Source: an uncultured Acidobacteriota bacterium (GTDB lineage Bacteria > Acidobacteriota > Terriglobia > Bryobacterales > Bryobacteraceae). From it: a stretch of 5,125 nucleotides of DNA. This document shows, piece by piece, positions 1 to 5,125 of the stretch (positions within the stretch are counted from its first letter, which is position 1; every line of letters begins with the position of its first letter). Where the stretch lies: the NCBI GenBank assembly GCA_937952345.1, contig CALFYN010000759.1, positions 1 through 5,125 on the forward strand. Direction: 5' to 3'. The notes beneath the pieces were generated by a model. That model had not been told where the DNA came from, searched no databases, and saw only the letters and a program-made list of their open reading frames with translations. The translations under genes and the position numbers were made by a program.

Positions 1-509
1 CGTTCCGGTGGGGTTTCGCGTTTGGGCTCGGCTTCGATTTTGCGGGCCCTTGCCATCTGGCGGGCTTCGTTGGCCTGGCGCGGGGCGGGGGCCGGGGCCA
101 GGGAGACGGCGGACTCCTTCGGGGGTTCCTTGATCACGGCTTCCTGCCGGGCGATCTGCAGGGATGGGCGGGAGTCGGGGGTGCGCGGGACGAGCATGAC
201 TACGAGGACGGCGGCGGCTGCGACGGCGCCGGCCGCTCCCCAGGCCATGGGGGTGGCGAGCCAGCGGCGGAAGCGGGATAGCGGGGTTTCCTTGGGCTGG
301 AGGGCATCGAGCAACTCGGCTTTGGCGCCGGGTTGATGGAGCAGATGGCGGAGGGATTCCTCTTCCATCAACGCGTCGAACAGTTGTTGATCCTGGAGCG
401 CGGCGGAAAACAATTCCTGCTTTTCCTGTTCGGAGAGGTTTTCGGTGGCATAGCCGCCGAGCATGCGCTCGGGGCCATCGTGGCGGGGATCTTTGTTCGG
501 CCCGTTCAT
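1..509 (-). CDS. Putative membrane-anchored anti-sigma factor (3' end outside window)
   Basis: The reading frame opens at ATG 509-507 and stays open to the window edge, giving 169 codons without a stop; the C-terminus is missing. The ATG overlaps the stop of the upstream sigma factor as ATGA, a strong sign of translational coupling. Residues about 12-70 form an acidic, leucine-rich helical segment (MLGGYATENLSEQEK, then LFSAALQDQQLFDALMEEES), a pattern I associate with acidobacterial proteins encoded directly after ECF sigma factors. Residues about 84-108 are a hydrophobic Ala/Val/Leu-rich stretch (WLATPMAWGAAGAVAAAAV onward), a likely single membrane helix preceded by arginines (RFRRW), so the N-terminus is probably cytoplasmic. 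A Pro/Ala- and charge-rich linker follows. No cysteine is visible, so this is not a zinc-binding HxxxCxxC anti-sigma factor. The anti-sigma role is inferred from position and architecture; a general envelope protein is the alternative. Confidence 0.72.
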   Translation of the reverse strand, partial: MNGPNKDPRHDGPERMLGGYATENLSEQEKQELFSAALQDQQLFDALMEEESLRHLLHQPGAKAELLDALQPKETPLSRFRRWLATPMAWGAAGAVAAAAVLVVMLVPRTPDSRPSLQIARQEAVIKEPPKESAVSLAPAPAPRQANEARQMARARKIEAEPKRETPPE

Positions 510-1012
510 TTGCCGCCCTCCCATTTGCCGCCCATTGCCTCCATGAGTTGCTTGCGGCATCGCAGATCCCAAGTGTAGATGGTGTTGATGGACGCCGCTT
601 TCAGAAGGCGCTGGATCTCCGGAAACGATCTTCCTTCCAATTTGTACCGCATCAGCTCGCGGCAACGTTCGCCGAGGGCGAGCATGGCGGCTTTCAGACG
701 CGCCAGTTGTTCGCGTTTTTCAGCCAGTTCGGCGGGATCCGGGTCCGAGGCAGCCAAGGGGAGATCGTCGACGGGGAGGGCGTTGTTCTCCCCGCGGCGT
801 TGACCTGTGCGCACTCCGGACATGATTTTATACCTCGTTATTTGCAGTGCCAGGGGCACCAGTTCGCTCATTTCGGTGACGTGCGAGTACTTTTCATGCA
901 AAAGCTGCAGAACCTCTTGCGCCACATCTTCGGCGAGATCCCTCCTGTAACGAGATGCCGCGAACGCGACAATCCTTTCACGCAACTGTGCCAGAACGCG
1001 TTCGCGGTCCAC
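506..1012 (-). CDS. ECF-type RNA polymerase sigma factor, 168 aa
   Basis: This is a small sigma-70-family protein that should direct RNA polymerase to a specific promoter set. Residues about 8-75 resemble region 2, including the conserved helix DLAEDVAQEVLQLL at 25-38. A linker rich in D, P and E follows (about 80-100). Residues about 105-160 resemble region 4, with LGERCRELMRYKLEGRSF then PEIQRLLKAASINTIYTWDL as the helix-turn-helix. The length is within the normal ECF range. Cysteines occur at 117 and 152, both in region 4. The start is GTG at 1012-1010: it lies 6 bases after the TAA of the upstream selenoprotein gene, which is in the same frame, so no earlier start exists, and the next in-frame Met would remove region 2. 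No good Shine-Dalgarno sequence precedes it (AAACCCCA), so translation probably depends on coupling to the upstream gene. The stop overlaps the next gene as ATGA. Family assignment is firm; the exact ECF group and target genes are unknown. Confidence 0.88.
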   Translation of the reverse strand: MDRERVLAQLRERIVAFAASRYRRDLAEDVAQEVLQLLHEKYSHVTEMSELVPLALQITRYKIMSGVRTGQRRGENNALPVDDLPLAASDPDPAELAEKREQLARLKAAMLALGERCRELMRYKLEGRSFPEIQRLLKAASINTIYTWDLRCRKQLMEAMGGKWEGGK

Positions 1013-1018
1013 TGGGGT

Positions 1019-1372
1019 TTACCCGAAAACCTTGCGGTAGATCTCCTCGTCAAAGCCTACCAGGAGGGTTTTGCCTTTGCGTATGGTCGGTGCGCGGAGA
1101 TTGCCTGTGGGGCCGAGGAGAATGGCTTTCAGATCGTCCTCTGATGGGGCATCCTTTTTCAGGTTGTAATGGACGATACGCTTGCCCTTCATGGCGTAGA
1201 TTTCGTTGACGCTTTTGGCCAAGGATAACGCGTCGGCGGGGCCAAGGGTATTTTTTCGTGCATCGACTTGCTCAGTGGTGGCGATGCTGTGAGACGCAAG
1301 AAACTCTTGCGTACGGCCGCAGGTGGTTCAACCGGGGCGGTGATAACTCCAATCGATTCTTGGTGATGACAT
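1019..1372 (-). CDS. ArsC-family selenoprotein (UxxC thioredoxin-fold oxidoreductase), 117 aa with in-frame UGA = Sec15
   Basis: Reading from ATG 1372-1370 through one in-frame TGA at 1330-1328 gives a complete 117-residue protein ending at TAA 1021-1019. The N-terminus, MSSPRIDWSYHRPG, is followed by U15-T-T-C18, then GRTQEFLASHSI. This is the beta-strand, redox motif and helix layout of ArsC/Spx-type thioredoxin folds, with UGA exactly at the first active-site position. Homology continues after the UGA: VDARK at 36-40, LKKDAPSEDDLKAILLGPTG at 71-90, and NLRAPT at 91-96 with Pro95 as the likely cis-proline. C18 is the only cysteine. I recall closely similar acidobacterial proteins annotated as ArsC family (seleno)protein, with Cys or Sec at this site. 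The start has a good ribosome binding site (AAGGGAG, 6 bases upstream). A SECIS-like hairpin follows the UGA. The fold predicts a thiol/selenol redox or reductase activity; arsenate as substrate is not shown. A conventional caller would report only the 67-residue piece from TTG at 1222, which lacks the active site. Confidence 0.9.
1294..1312 (-). promoter_or_regulatory. Bacterial SECIS-like hairpin downstream of the recoded UGA
   Basis: The minus-strand RNA has arms ACGCAAGA and TCTTGCGT, a perfect 8-bp stem, around a GUU apical loop at 1304-1302. Twenty-three bases separate the UGA from the loop, within the roughly 16-37 base spacing known for bacterial SECIS elements. The loop starts with G followed by U, matching the G/U loop bases that SelB recognises in the E. 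coli fdhF element; if the closing A-U pair opens, the loop becomes AGUUU. A distal TGC/GCA pairing across a 6x6 internal loop could extend the base. The element lies inside the coding sequence, as is normal in bacteria. Confidence 0.8.
1328..1330 (-). other. UGA codon predicted to be recoded as selenocysteine (Sec15)
   Basis: The codon reads TGA on the minus strand, in frame with conserved protein sequence on both sides: YHRPG before, TTCGRTQEFL after. It occupies the N-terminal position of a CxxC-type motif, the usual place where selenocysteine replaces cysteine in thioredoxin-fold selenoproteins. The frame contains no other interruption, and a hairpin with bacterial SECIS features lies 15 bases downstream. 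Confidence 0.88.
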
Positions 1373-1378
1373 AGGGCT

Positions 1379-1385
1379 CTCCCTT
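1379..1385 (-). promoter_or_regulatory. Ribosome binding site of the selenoprotein gene
   Basis: AAGGGAG on the minus strand ends 6 bases before ATG 1372-1370. It matches the anti-Shine-Dalgarno well and supports the ATG upstream of the UGA as the true start, rather than the downstream TTG at 1222. It abuts the palindrome at 1386-1400, so protein binding or RNA folding there could affect translation. Confidence 0.7.
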
Positions 1386-1400
1386 TAGGGTAATACCCTA
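1386..1400. repeat. 15-base palindrome in the selenoprotein leader, operator-like
   Basis: TAGGGTA, a single central A, then TACCCTA form a perfect 7-base inverted repeat (plus strand). It lies in the 46-base gap between the metallopeptidase stop and the selenoprotein ATG, directly upstream of the ribosome binding site. The position would suit a repressor operator or a short leader hairpin (5-bp stem, UAUUA loop in RNA). It is not followed by a U-tract, so it is not an intrinsic terminator. The function is unknown. Confidence 0.5.
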
Positions 1401-1418
1401 TGGTACGAAACGGGCGAA

Positions 1419-2054
1419 CTACCTAGGCAAGAAGGCGCTACCAGTGGGGGTAGTTTGGGGAAATGACCCACCGGGTTTTTTGTTTCTGGCGAGGTAGCGG
1501 CGCATATGCTCGATGTCGCGATCGCAGAAACCGAGGGTGCCGCGGGCCATGTCGATCGCGTCGGAGCGGTCCCAGGCATGGTCCATGACACCGGTGGAGT
1601 GATGGCCGACCGGGCAGAGCAGGTGGCCGATTTCGTGTGCCATTGCGAAACCCAAAAGGAGATCCGGATTGACACCGAGTTGTTCGGCGAACTTCTGAAT
1701 GCGAGGCCAAATGACGGCGGCGTTATTACGGTCCGCCGCTCGCAGAGTGTATCCGATGGTGTAGGAATCACGCTGCGAATAGAGGGCTCTGTCCTCGCGA
1801 ACGACGCCGAGACTGAACGCCCCGTCTTCGACGGGGCAAGCTTGGGAAGGCAGCACGTCCTTGGGATTGGGGCAGAACCGCCAATGTGTTGGTACGCCGG
1901 CTTTCTCAAAAACCTTCTGCGCGTGTACGATGGCGGTCTTTACCGCCTGTTCGGGTGCTCCCACCCGGTTAAAGACTTGGATATGGGCAATGCACCCATC
2001 ACCAACCGCTGCAAACCGCACGATGGTAAGTATCTGTAGAATCGGGGCAAGCAT
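1419..2054 (-). CDS. Putative zinc metallopeptidase, acidobacterial HEIGH family, 211 aa
   Basis: A probable zinc-dependent protease. The motif AMAHEIGHLLCPVGHHSTGVM supplies zinc ligands H140 and H144 and catalytic E141. H151 or H152 is the likely third ligand, and M157 sits in a Met-turn-like GVM, as in metzincin-type enzymes, though the spacing is not the classical HExxHxxGxxH. The N-terminal half (AHIQVFNRVGAPEQAVKTAI, then KVFEKAGVPTHWRFCP) resembles proteins I recall as frequent in Acidobacteria, usually unnamed, with a conserved Cys pair (C61 and C73 here). I chose ATG 2054-2052 because GAGAGG lies 4 bases upstream. In-frame TTG 2144 and ATG 2117 would add up to 30 residues but have no ribosome binding site. 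The N-terminus MLAPILQILTIVRFAAVGDG is hydrophobic and could be a weak signal or anchor, but it lacks the basic n-region. The substrate is unknown. Confidence 0.75.
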   Translation of the reverse strand: MLAPILQILTIVRFAAVGDGCIAHIQVFNRVGAPEQAVKTAIVHAQKVFEKAGVPTHWRFCPNPKDVLPSQACPVEDGAFSLGVVREDRALYSQRDSYTIGYTLRAADRNNAAVIWPRIQKFAEQLGVNPDLLLGFAMAHEIGHLLCPVGHHSTGVMDHAWDRSDAIDMARGTLGFCDRDIEHMRRYLARNKKPGGSFPQTTPTGSAFLPR

Positions 2055-2062
2055 GAGTCCTC
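2055..2062 (-). promoter_or_regulatory. Ribosome binding site that decides the metallopeptidase start
   Basis: The minus strand reads GAGAGG, then ACTC, before ATG 2054-2052. The two upstream in-frame candidates lack purine-rich sequences: ATG 2117 is preceded by a CT repeat. This favours the shorter, 211-residue protein. Confidence 0.6.
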
Positions 2063-2197
2063 TCAAACCGGTATCGATCGCACGTTGAGACGCGGACCAC
2101 ACGGCAAAATAAAGCATGTGAGAGAGAGAGCGGCGGACGCTCAAGAGAGGGCAATCCGCCTCACCGCTGGCTTCGAGTGTTGCAATTCGGTAACCAA

Positions 2198-2226
2198 TAA
2201 AAAAGGACAGGCATTTCTGCCTGTCC
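2198..2226 (-). terminator. Intrinsic terminator of the TonB-dependent receptor gene
   Basis: On the minus strand, GGACAGGCA and TGCCTGTCC form a perfect 9-bp stem closed by a GAAA tetraloop, followed at once by TTTTTTA. This is a canonical Rho-independent terminator. It begins 35 bases after the receptor stop codon at 2264-2262 and separates the receptor from the metallopeptidase gene. In the plus direction no T-run follows, so it is one-sided. Confidence 0.9.
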
Positions 2227-2235
2227 CTGTATTCC

Positions 2236-2257
2236 CAATATCCCGAAAGGGGTATTG
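2236..2257. terminator. Second hairpin after the receptor gene, possibly a plus-strand terminator
   Basis: In plus-strand RNA, CAAUAUCCC pairs with GGGGUAUUG over 9 bp (one U-G wobble) around a GAAA tetraloop, followed by AAUUUU. In the minus-strand transcript the wobble becomes an A-C mismatch and the loop UUUC, so the fold is better in the plus direction. It may stop antisense transcription into the receptor gene or help protect the receptor mRNA 3' end. The U-tract is short and the role is inferred. Confidence 0.4.
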
Positions 2258-2261
2258 AATT

Positions 2262-5125
2262 TTAAAACGAGAATCGCAAGCCCAATTGGACCTGCCGTGG
2301 AGTTCCCACGATATTCGTGATGCGCCCCGCCGCCGGGCTGCCGATGGATGTGTTGGGCAGATCGAACTGCGGAGTATTGAATAGGTTGAAGACCTCGCCA
2401 CGGAACTGGAAGCGGAAGCGTTCGCTGAAGGAGAAGTCCTTGAAGAGGGACCAATCGAAGTTGATACGTCCCGGCCCGCGCAGGATGTTGCGTCCGGAGT
2501 TGCCGAAGGTGAACTGAGCGGGCACGCCCCAGGCCGCATCCGCCGTATTGAAGCTGGTGTCATACCAGCGGAACGGATCTTTGGCGCCGCTCAAGCTGCC
2601 TTCCTTGAGGCGCATGGGGCGGCTGCCACCGGAGTTCGAGACGGAGGTCTGCAGGACAGGGGTAAAGGGGAGGCCGGTCTGCGAGGTGAAGATGAGGTTG
2701 GTATCCCATCCACCGATTACGGCTTGGAGAGCCTTCGATTCGGGCGCCCACTTGCGCCCTTTGCCGAAGGGCATGGCGTAGTTCATCGAGTAGGTGAGGC
2801 GGTGGCGCATGTCGAAGCCGCTGTTGCCGCGGTCGCAATAGCGGCAGCGGATATCCTGCGGGAAGGGGCCGTTGTCGGCGCCGCCGAAGGCATTGGCGAT
2901 GACGTCGATGGAGTGGGACCAGGTGTAGGCCATGAGGAAGCCGAGTCCGTTATCGAAGCGGCGCTCGAGGGAAGCCTGCATGGAGTTGTAGTTGGACAAT
3001 CCGTCGGTGGTGTTGTAGGTGACGCCGACGACGTTGGGAGCGATGCGGAAGAGGGGACGGCGCGGACCGGGGGCGCCCGGTCCAGGGACTGGCTGGTTGT
3101 AGTCCCAAGTGGTGTCGAGGCGGCGGCCGACGTTGCCGACGTAACCGATTTTGGCGACGAGGGATTTGGGCATCTGCTGCTGCAACTGCAAGCTGAATTG
3201 GGGCGTGTAGCCGGAGCGGAAATTGGGCACGATGCCGATCATGCCGCCGACGGGGTTGTTGGCGACGACGTTGAAATCGAGGACGGGGATGGGACGCAGG
3301 CCGTCCTGGACGCGGCGCGGGTTGGCGTTGAACTGGTTGATGTCTTCGGCGTTGATGGGGCCGAAGGGCAACTGGCGGTGACGGCGCATGTAGGCGCCTT
3401 CGCTGCCTGCCGGATTGTAGAAGAGGCCGGCTCCGCCGCGCAGCACCGTGCCTTCGCGGACGCGGTAGGCGAAACCAAAGCGGGGCGCGAAATTGTTGCG
3501 GTCGGCGATGACTCCGGTGCGGGCATCGGTGTTGAAGCCGGCAATGAGCAGCTTTCCGGTGACGGGATCGAAGTTGCTCTGGCGGTTGGCCACTTCGACG
3601 AGCGGGTTGTCATACTCGTAGCGGATGCCGAGGTTGAGGGTGAGCCGGTCATTGACTTTCCAGTCGTCCTGGAAGTAGAGGCTCCACTCGGTCTGGCGGT
3701 AGCCGGGGAACACGAGGGTGAAGTCCTGTTCGATAGTGCTGGCGGTTCCGAGCAGGAACGCGGCCATGACTTCGCCGGTGTTGGCCGTGGAGTTCGGATT
3801 GTCGGAGAAGGTGCGGGCGAAGTTGAAGCGGCCGTTACCGCGGTTGGTCTGGAACTGGGTGATCTGGCGGCGGCGTGCTTCGAGGCCGAACTTCAGGCTG
3901 TGAGCGCCGCGCAGATTGGTGAAATCGACGCGCGGATGGAAGGTGTTTTCGACGCGGAAAATGGGCAGGGAACGGGTTTGCCCGATGCCGGTGTATCCGC
4001 CGGGGCTGAAGATGGGGATACCGTCGGAGAGCGGGCCCTGATTGGAACCGCGCACGCCGAGCTTTTCACCCAACTGCGCGCCGGGCTCGGCGCCTTCCTG
4101 GAGGAAGGTGAGGTTGAAGCGGTTGAAGCCCATCTTCGCTTCCATGATGAAGGTGGGCGAGATGGTGCGGATCCAACTGAGGACGGAGTTGTAGCTCTTG
4201 AGGGCGGAATCGCCGGCGAAGGTGTCTTCATTGCCGAGACTGACGGTGCCGACGCCATCGAGATTGACCGGGGCGAAGGTGGAGGGGCGGGTGGTCACGG
4301 TGTCCTGGCGCGAGAAGCGCCCGAAGACGATGTTCTTTTCGCTCCAGTTCCAGTCGATGCGCACGTCGCCCTGATTCCAGCGCTGCTTCTCTTTGGGATT
4401 GGTGGTGTGGTTGGCGACCAGTCCGGGGCGCAGCGGGAGGGGATAGGCGTTGATGAGCTTGCGGGTGACGCTATCGAAGCGGTTGGTGGGGACGATGCGG
4501 TTGGGGAAGGGATCGCGCACGAAGCCGGATGGGACGCCGGCCTGGGCCCGGGTGGTGGAGGGATCGAAGATATCGCGTGTTTCGCTGAAGTTGCCGGTGC
4601 GCATGAGCGGCGTGGGCACGGTGTTGGTGAAGGTGCGCTCCTGGCGGCGGCGGAAGCCTTCGTAGTTGCCGAAGAAGAAGAGCTTGTTGGGGACAATCTT
4701 GCCGCCGAGGCTGGCGCCGAATTGATTCTGGCGGAAGGCGGGTTTGGCGAGGGTGGGCGCGGCGAAGTAGTTCTTGGCGTCGAACTTGTCGTTGCGGAGG
4801 AACTCATAGGCGCTGCCGTGCCATTCATTGGAGCCGGACTTGGTGATGACGTTGACGGTGGCGCCGGCGTTGCGTCCCTGGTCGGCGGAGAAGAGGCTGG
4901 TTTGAATCTTGAATTCGCGCACGGCTTCGACGGAGGGGCGCAGGGTGATGGACAGGGTGAGGCGCTCGTTGTTATCGGCGCCGTCCATGAGGAAGTTGTT
5001 GGAACCTTCGCGGTTGCCGTTGGCGAAGAGTTCGCTGCCGGGACGGAGGTCATCGGGGCGCGTGCCGCTCATGATGGTGCCGCGTGCGCCGAAGCCGACG
5101 CCGACGACGCCGGGGCCGAGAATGG
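2262..5125 (-). CDS. TonB-dependent/Oar-like outer-membrane receptor (5' end outside window)
   Basis: The frame is open from the window edge to TAA at 2264-2262, covering at least 953 residues; the signal peptide, any carboxypeptidase-regulatory-like domain and the start of the plug lie upstream. ATG at 5072 is internal, since the in-frame sequence before it (ILGPGVVGVGFGARGTI) matches a plug domain. Plug features follow: GSNNFLMDGADNNERLTLSI, VEAVREFKIQTSLFSADQG and NAGATVNVITKSGSNEWHGS, typical of Oar-like receptors. The rest alternates aromatic strands and loops, e.g. FQDDWKVNDRLTLNLGIRYEY, FAPRFGFAYRV and FRGEVFNLFNTPQFDLP. It ends in LGLRFSF, with the terminal Phe of barrels inserted by the Bam machinery. 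Such proteins usually import large substrates across the outer membrane using TonB energy, and Acidobacteria carry many paralogues. The substrate cannot be read here. The only two cysteines form a CRYC motif at 2846-2835. A strong terminator follows. Confidence 0.93.
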   Translation of the reverse strand, partial: ILGPGVVGVGFGARGTIMSGTRPDDLRPGSELFANGNREGSNNFLMDGADNNERLTLSITLRPSVEAVREFKIQTSLFSADQGRNAGATVNVITKSGSNEWHGSAYEFLRNDKFDAKNYFAAPTLAKPAFRQNQFGASLGGKIVPNKLFFFGNYEGFRRRQERTFTNTVPTPLMRTGNFSETRDIFDPSTTRAQAGVPSGFVRDPFPNRIVPTNRFDSVTRKLINAYPLPLRPGLVANHTTNPKEKQRWNQGDVRIDWNWSEKNIVFGRFSRQDTVTTRPSTFAPVNLDGVGTVSLGNEDTFAGDSALKSYNSVLSWIRTISPTFIMEAKMGFNRFNLTFLQEGAEPGAQLGEKLGVRGSNQGPLSDGIPIFSPGGYTGIGQTRSLPIFRVENTFHPRVDFTNLRGAHSLKFGLEARRRQITQFQTNRGNGRFNFARTFSDNPNSTANTGEVMAAFLLGTASTIEQDFTLVFPGYRQTEWSLYFQDDWKVNDRLTLNLGIRYEYDNPLVEVANRQSNFDPVTGKLLIAGFNTDARTGVIADRNNFAPRFGFAYRVREGTVLRGGAGLFYNPAGSEGAYMRRHRQLPFGPINAEDINQFNANPRRVQDGLRPIPVLDFNVVANNPVGGMIGIVPNFRSGYTPQFSLQLQQQMPKSLVAKIGYVGNVGRRLDTTWDYNQPVPGPGAPGPRRPLFRIAPNVVGVTYNTTDGLSNYNSMQASLERRFDNGLGFLMAYTWSHSIDVIANAFGGADNGPFPQDIRCRYCDRGNSGFDMRHRLTYSMNYAMPFGKGRKWAPESKALQAVIGGWDTNLIFTSQTGLPFTPVLQTSVSNSGGSRPMRLKEGSLSGAKDPFRWYDTSFNTADAAWGVPAQFTFGNSGRNILRGPGRINFDWSLFKDFSFSERFRFQFRGEVFNLFNTPQFDLPNTSIGSPAAGRITNIVGTPRQVQLGLRFSF

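Noticed and set aside
22..1209. Plus-strand reading frames of 60-198 codons over the anti-sigma, sigma and selenoprotein genes
   Set aside because: Their translations are low-complexity or Arg/Ser/Gly-rich with no recognisable motif, and they lie opposite well-supported minus-strand genes.
1019..1222. Stand-alone 67-residue protein starting at TTG 1222
   Set aside because: Clear in-frame homologous sequence continues upstream through the UGA to an ATG with a good ribosome binding site. The short version lacks the redox motif and has no ribosome site of its own.
1328..1330. TGA as a disabling nonsense mutation (pseudogene)
   Set aside because: The UGA is at the one position where selenocysteine is expected, the rest of the frame is intact, and a SECIS-like hairpin is correctly spaced. 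It remains possible if the genome lacks the selenocysteine machinery.
1506..2088. Plus-strand frames opposite the metallopeptidase
   Set aside because: They have no family-like motif, while the minus strand holds a clear HEIGH metallopeptidase with a ribosome binding site.
2120..2130. GA dinucleotide run
   Set aside because: It has only about five and a half units; it is too short to claim phase variation or a regulatory role.
2055..2144. N-terminal extension of the metallopeptidase from TTG 2144 or ATG 2117
   Set aside because: Neither start has a ribosome binding site, and the extra residues do not resemble a signal peptide, whereas ATG 2054 has GAGAGG at good spacing.
2132..2160. Inverted repeat GGCGGA/TCCGCC with a 17-base loop upstream of the metallopeptidase
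   Set aside because: It has only six base pairs, a long loop and no U-tract; this is within chance for GC-rich sequence.
2063..2160. Sigma-70-like promoter for the metallopeptidase gene
   Set aside because: Candidate elements (TTGAGC, TTGCCG, TTTATT) do not combine at acceptable spacing, so no promoter could be placed with confidence.
3239..5053. Minus-strand alternate frames rich in Ser, Pro, Ala and Thr inside the receptor gene
   Set aside because: Their biased composition is a by-product of reading a high-GC receptor gene out of frame; no independent start signals or motifs are seen.
1..5125. tRNA, rRNA, CRISPR array, insertion sequence or attachment site
   Set aside because: No tandem spaced repeats, transposase motifs, terminal inverted repeats or tRNA-like cloverleaf were seen by eye.

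Overview
The window looks like high-GC Acidobacteriota DNA, most likely from the Bryobacter/Solibacter group. This placement rests on remembered family resemblance: an Oar-like TonB-dependent receptor, an acidobacterial-type HEIGH metallopeptidase and a paired sigma factor/anti-sigma-like protein. No search was run. All five genes lie on the minus strand, so transcription runs from high to low coordinates. No convincing plus-strand gene is present, and no stretch above 300 bases lacks a gene; the largest gap is 2055-2261.

Layout in transcription order: (1) 5125-2262, the 3' part of a large outer-membrane TonB-dependent/Oar-like receptor, ending in a typical beta-barrel terminus, then two hairpins, the second a textbook intrinsic terminator. 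(2) 2054-1419, a probable zinc metallopeptidase with its own ribosome binding site. (3) 1372-1019, an ArsC/thioredoxin-fold protein that looks like a selenoprotein. An in-frame UGA at 1330-1328 falls exactly where the first active-site residue belongs, giving U-T-T-C, and is followed by a bacterial SECIS-like hairpin. A conventional gene call breaks this gene and leaves only a 67-residue remnant. (4) 1012-506, an ECF-type sigma factor starting 6 bases after the selenoprotein stop. (5) 509 to below 1, a membrane-anchored putative anti-sigma factor whose ATG overlaps the sigma stop (ATGA); its 3' end is outside the window.

Genes 3-5 are packed as one operon: redox-type selenoprotein, sigma factor, membrane-bound candidate anti-sigma. 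Gene 4 probably depends on translational coupling, since its GTG start has no good Shine-Dalgarno sequence. The arrangement suggests, but does not prove, that the selenoprotein is functionally tied to the sigma/anti-sigma switch. The 46-base leader before the selenoprotein carries a 15-base palindrome and nested AGGG/CCCT repeats around the ribosome binding site.

The main discovery in the window is the recoded selenoprotein gene with its SECIS, together with its linkage to a sigma/anti-sigma pair.
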